Assembly: GCA_963781725.1 (NCBI GenBank)
Contig: CAWAGV010000002.1
Coordinates: forward strand, 682,001 to 746,000
Length of the DNA: 64,000 bases
DNA from: BOG-931 sp963781725
GTDB lineage: Bacteria > Pseudomonadota > Alphaproteobacteria > Rhizobiales > Xanthobacteraceae
Direction of reading: 5' to 3'
The notes below the pieces were generated by a model. The model was given only the letters and a program-made list of their open reading frames with translations. It did not search any database and was not told where the DNA came from. The stretch's first letter is position 1. Every line of letters begins with the position of its first letter. A program made the position numbers and the translations under genes. Positions 61,071 through 64,000 of the stretch are shown piece by piece.

Positions 61071-62542
61071 ACAAGCACACCAATATCAAAGCCGCCATCG
61101 CCTACGACGATCTGCGCGAATGGCTCTCCGCCGCCGAAGCGCTCGGTGAAGTGACCAAGGTAAACGGCGCAAGCTGGCAGGAGGATATCGGGCTCGCCGC
61201 CGAGGCGATCCTGCGCGAGGAGAACGGGCCGTGCGTGGTGTTCGACGACGTACCGGGCAGCCCGAAAGGGTTTCGCGTATTGCTCAACATGTTCGCCGGC
61301 ACGCGGCGCAACATGACGCTGGGCTTTCCCGACCATCTCACCAAGTGGGAGCTGAGCGACAATTACCGGCAGGCTTATCTGGCCGATCCGAAAATCATTC
61401 CGCACGAGATCGTCGACGACGGACCGATCCTCGAGAACGTACTGATGGGCGACGACATCGACGTCACCAAATTTCCGTCGCCGATCTGGCACGAGAAGGA
61501 CGGCGGCCGCTACATCGGCACCGGCACCTACAGCATCACCCGCGACCCGGAAGAGAACTGGCTCAACGCCGGCGCCTATCGCGCCATGGTGCATGACAAG
61601 ACGTCGGTCGGCTTCGTCACCGCGCGCGGCCATCACGGCTTTATCCATCGCGAGAAGTACTGGGCGCGCGGCGAAGCGATGCCGGTGGTGATGGTGCTGG
61701 GCGGCGATCCGCTGGCGTTCTTCTACGGCGGCGTCGAAGCGCCGTACGGCACGTTCGAGCTCGACATCGTCGGCGGCATGCGCGGGCGGCCGACCAAGAT
61801 GGTGCGCGGCAAGGTCACCGGCCTGCCGATCCCGGCCAATGCCGAGATCGTGCTCGAAGGTTATGTCACGCCCGACAAGCGCAAGGACGAAGGCCCGTTC
61901 GGCGAATGGAGCGGCCATTACGCCGGCGGCAAGCGGCCGATCCCGGTGCTCGACGTGCACGCGATCTATCACCGCAACGATCCGATCCTGGTCGGCGTGC
62001 CGCCGATGGGCGGTGGACCGGATGAGATGGCGCGCTATCGCGCCGTGATGCGCTCGGCGATGATCAAGCAGAACATGACCAATGCCGGCGTGCCGGGCGT
62101 GCAGCAGGTGTGGTGCCACGAGGTCGGCGGCGCGCGGATGTTTCACGCCATCTCGATCACCCAGCGTTATCCCGGCCACGCGGTGCAGGCGCTGCATATC
62201 GGCGCGCAGTGCGGCGCCTCGGCCTATGCATCGAAATATGTCGTGGTGTGCGACGATGACGTCGACGTCACCAGCCTCGACCAGACGCTGTGGGCGATGC
62301 TGACCCGCACCGACCCCAAGGACTCGATCCAGTTCATCACCGGCTCATGGGATTCCAGCGCCGATCCGGCGATTCCGCCGGAGCGCCGCGCGGCCGGCGA
62401 CATGACTCATTCGGTGGCGCTGATCAATGCCTGCAAGCCGTGGCACTGGCGCGAGAAATTCCCGCCGAGCAATGCGCCGAGCCCGGAAGTGGCGCGCAAG
62501 GCGATGGAGAAATTTGGCTGGCTGTTGAATGGAAAGAAGTAG
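61067..62542 (+). CDS. UbiD-family decarboxylase
   Basis: A 491-residue prenyl-FMN-dependent (de)carboxylase. UbiD blocks include WQEDIGLAAEAILREENGPC, GTGTYSITRDPEENWLNAGA, EAPYGTFELDIVGGMRGRPT and the key EGPFGEWSGHYAGGKRPIP (near residue 275). The group acts reversibly on aromatic or acrylic acids and needs a UbiX flavin prenyltransferase, which is not in this window. It lies upstream of an NMT1-type binding protein and an acyl-CoA ligase, in line with aromatic-acid activation and decarboxylation. Confidence 0.9.
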   Translation: MNKHTNIKAAIAYDDLREWLSAAEALGEVTKVNGASWQEDIGLAAEAILREENGPCVVFDDVPGSPKGFRVLLNMFAGTRRNMTLGFPDHLTKWELSDNYRQAYLADPKIIPHEIVDDGPILENVLMGDDIDVTKFPSPIWHEKDGGRYIGTGTYSITRDPEENWLNAGAYRAMVHDKTSVGFVTARGHHGFIHREKYWARGEAMPVVMVLGGDPLAFFYGGVEAPYGTFELDIVGGMRGRPTKMVRGKVTGLPIPANAEIVLEGYVTPDKRKDEGPFGEWSGHYAGGKRPIPVLDVHAIYHRNDPILVGVPPMGGGPDEMARYRAVMRSAMIKQNMTNAGVPGVQQVWCHEVGGARMFHAISITQRYPGHAVQALHIGAQCGASAYASKYVVVCDDDVDVTSLDQTLWAMLTRTDPKDSIQFITGSWDSSADPAIPPERRAAGDMTHSVALINACKPWHWREKFPPSNAPSPEVARKAMEKFGWLLNGKK

Positions 62543-62552
62543 AGCTCACGTT

Positions 62553-62644
62553 CCGCTCATTCCCGCGCAAGCGGGAATCCAGAGCACAATGGACTTGGCG
62601 TATTCCAGATTTTGCTGGGTCCCCGCTTTCGCGGGGACGAGCGG
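62553..62644. repeat. Dispersed two-hairpin palindromic repeat, copy 2 (inverted)
   Basis: CCGCTCATTCCCGCGC... at one end and ...GCGGGGACGAGCGG at the other give the same two hairpins as 15681-15768 but in reverse orientation. The inner spacer differs in sequence, while the outer arms are nearly identical. It sits in the 117-base gap after the UbiD gene. Confidence 0.8.
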
Positions 62645-62659
62645 AGAAGGTCTAACGAG

Positions 62660-63586
62660 ATGAAAATCGCGATTCCTGACAAGATTTCACCGTCTTACTT
62701 CATTGCCGAAGCGGCGGTCGAACTCGGCTTCTTCAAGGCCGAAGGTCTCGATGTGTCGCTCGAACTGGTCTACCCGGTCGACAAGGCCTACGAGGCGCTG
62801 CGTGACGGCAAGATCGATTTCGTCGGCGGTGCCGCCCACGCGGTGCCGGCGGCTTTCCCCGGCTACAAGGGGGCCAAGCTGATCGCGGCGCAGGCGCAAG
62901 GCATGTACTGGTTCCTGGTGATGCGCTCCGATCTCGGCGCCAAACGCGGCGATCTCAGCGTCGTCAAGGGCCGCACCATCGGCGCCGCGCCCTGGGTCAA
63001 TATGGGCCTGCGCGGGCTGCTGCTCGCGGCCGGCATCGATCCCGAGCGCGACAAGGTCAATATCGCGCCGGTGCCCGGCCTGATCGGCGACGCCGTTCCC
63101 AATTTCGGCGTCATGGCGTCGAAGGCGCTGCAAGACGGCAAGCTCGACGGCTTCTGGGCGAACGGCATGGGCGCCGAAGTCGCCGTGCGCGGCGGCTACG
63201 GTGTCGTCGTCGCCGATGCGCGCCGCGGCGACGGACCGAAGCAATGCTTCAACTACACCTGTCCGGCGATCACCGCGTCCGACGATCTGATCGCACGCGC
63301 ACCCGACACCGTTGCCGCCGCGGTGCGCGCGATCGCCAAAACGCAGGCGGCGCTGAAAGCCGACGTCAACCGCGCCGGCGAAGTCGGCCGCAAACTGTTT
63401 CCGCCGATGGAAGCGGATCTGATCGTCGAGCTGGTGCGGCGCGACCTGCCCTACTACGACGCGACGCTGTCGCGCGACTTCATCGCCGGCATGACGGCGT
63501 TCCTGCGCAGCCAGGGCGTGCTGCAAGGTGAACTGCCCTACGAGCAGATCGTCGCGGCGCAATTCGCGCCGATGTGGAAGGGATGA
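62660..63586 (+). CDS. NMT1/SsuA-type solute-binding protein without signal peptide
   Basis: A 308-residue protein: MKIAIPDKISPSYFIAEAAV, ELGFFKAEGLDVSLELVYPV, VKGRTIGAAPWVNMGLRGLL and DGFWANGMGAEVAVRGGYGV match the THI5/NMT1-like binding-protein fold used by nitrate, sulfonate and taurine-type transporters. No signal peptide is visible, so it may work in the cytoplasm or be an enzyme-like relative (as in Pht5). It is 4 bases upstream of the acyl-CoA ligase start, so the two are co-transcribed. Confidence 0.78.
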   Translation: MKIAIPDKISPSYFIAEAAVELGFFKAEGLDVSLELVYPVDKAYEALRDGKIDFVGGAAHAVPAAFPGYKGAKLIAAQAQGMYWFLVMRSDLGAKRGDLSVVKGRTIGAAPWVNMGLRGLLLAAGIDPERDKVNIAPVPGLIGDAVPNFGVMASKALQDGKLDGFWANGMGAEVAVRGGYGVVVADARRGDGPKQCFNYTCPAITASDDLIARAPDTVAAAVRAIAKTQAALKADVNRAGEVGRKLFPPMEADLIVELVRRDLPYYDATLSRDFIAGMTAFLRSQGVLQGELPYEQIVAAQFAPMWKG

Positions 63587-63590
63587 GTTC

Positions 63591-64000
63591 ATGAACCTGG
63601 CGCTTTGGCTGGAACGCGCGGGTCTCAGCCATGGCGATTTGTCGGCGCTAGGTTTTGGTGCAAGCGTCTTTCGAAATTATCGTGACACCGCCGGCCGCGC
63701 GGCGCGGCTTGCTGCGTCGTTGCGGCAAAAATTCGGACTGCGGCCCGGCGACCGCGTTGCGATCATCGCCGGGAACTGCCCCGACTATGTCGAGCTGATG
63801 TTCGGCATCTGGCACGCCGGGCTCGCTGCAGTCCCGGCCAACGCCAAGCTGCACGGCCGTGAGCTTGGCTACATCCTCGAGCATTCCGGCGCTCGGGTTT
63901 GCTTCGCCTCCAGCGGACTGGATAGCGAGATCGCGCCGCATGCACCGGCGTCGCTCGAACGCCTGATCACGATCGGCAGCCGCGACTACGACGCGCTCTT
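63591..64000 (+). CDS. AMP-dependent acyl-CoA synthetase/ligase, cut by window end
   Basis: The open frame from ATG 63591 runs to the last base (about 136 codons seen). It has the N-terminal blocks of the ANL superfamily: RNYRDTAGRAARLAASLRQK, FGLRPGDRVAIIAGNCPDYV, ELMFGIWHAGLAAVPANAKL and HGRELGYILEHSGARVCFAS. The AMP-binding signature is expected beyond the window. Activation of an aromatic or fatty acid to its CoA thioester fits the neighbouring UbiD decarboxylase. Spacing to the NMT1-type gene is 4 bases. Confidence 0.85.
   Translation, partial: MNLALWLERAGLSHGDLSALGFGASVFRNYRDTAGRAARLAASLRQKFGLRPGDRVAIIAGNCPDYVELMFGIWHAGLAAVPANAKLHGRELGYILEHSGARVCFASSGLDSEIAPHAPASLERLITIGSRDYDAL

Overview
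The window looks like a chromosomal segment of a high-GC alphaproteobacterium of the Rhizobiales (Hyphomicrobiales), probably close to the Bradyrhizobiaceae/Xanthobacteraceae. This placement is an inference from gene content: a full hopanoid locus (hpnB-C-D-E-shc, hpnH, hpnN), many orphan Bug/TctC binding proteins, an Omp25/RopB-like porin, ModE- and DUF768-type small proteins, and a fused transaldolase/phosphoglucose isomerase. No rRNA, CRISPR array or replication origin was seen.

Layout. (1) 1-7.35 kb: a small catabolic locus around an IclR regulator, with two intact genes (a Bug receptor and the regulator). It is flanked by hydantoinase A, two Bug receptors and an amidohydrolase that are all interrupted by several frame changes. 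Three near-identical 17-bp palindromes (TGTGCG-N5-CGCACA) sit in front of the three transcription units and are good candidates for the IclR operator. (2) 7.4-12.1 kb: a small integrated element next to tRNA-Leu(UAA). It carries a P4-type integrase with repeats in front of it, a hypothetical gene, an AlpA-like excisionase, a second hypothetical gene and a DUF3987 P-loop protein, all transcribed leftward. (3) 12.2-14.8 kb: housekeeping and small genes (dsbB, DUF3597, ModE-like, YidB-like, a PsiF-like secreted protein) and tRNA-Val(GAC).

(4) 14.9-26.8 kb: a long leftward gene train. It starts with the oxidative pentose phosphate / Entner-Doudoroff entry enzymes (tal-pgi, gnd, zwf, pgl, gntK), runs with tight spacing into a branched-chain amino-acid-type ABC transporter without a binding protein (livG-F-H-M), and ends with a BKACE enzyme and a short-chain dehydrogenase. 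(5) 26.9-34.4 kb: an orphan molybdopterin hydroxylase large subunit paired with a CocE-type hydrolase, an enolase-superfamily enzyme, a methyltransferase and small proteins. (6) 34.4-47.3 kb: hopanoid synthesis and export, with ispH and a farnesyl-type prenyltransferase supplying isoprenoid precursors. Squalene is made by HpnC-D-E, cyclised by Shc, extended by HpnH and moved by HpnN.

(7) 47.4-64 kb: a patatin-like secreted lipase, VOC proteins, a porin, and a dispersed set of aromatic or xenobiotic catabolic genes: an extradiol dioxygenase, a dihydroxyphthalate decarboxylase-like protein, Bug receptors, a nitroreductase, a nitrilase, an alpha/beta hydrolase, a UbiD decarboxylase, an NMT1-type binding protein and an acyl-CoA ligase cut by the window end. 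Between a Bug gene and the nitroreductase lies a gene-free stretch of about 775 bases. It holds a promoter-like sequence followed by a chain of hairpins, two with GNRA loops, and a final stem. I consider this a candidate structured non-coding RNA and, with the operator trio, the most interesting signal in the window.
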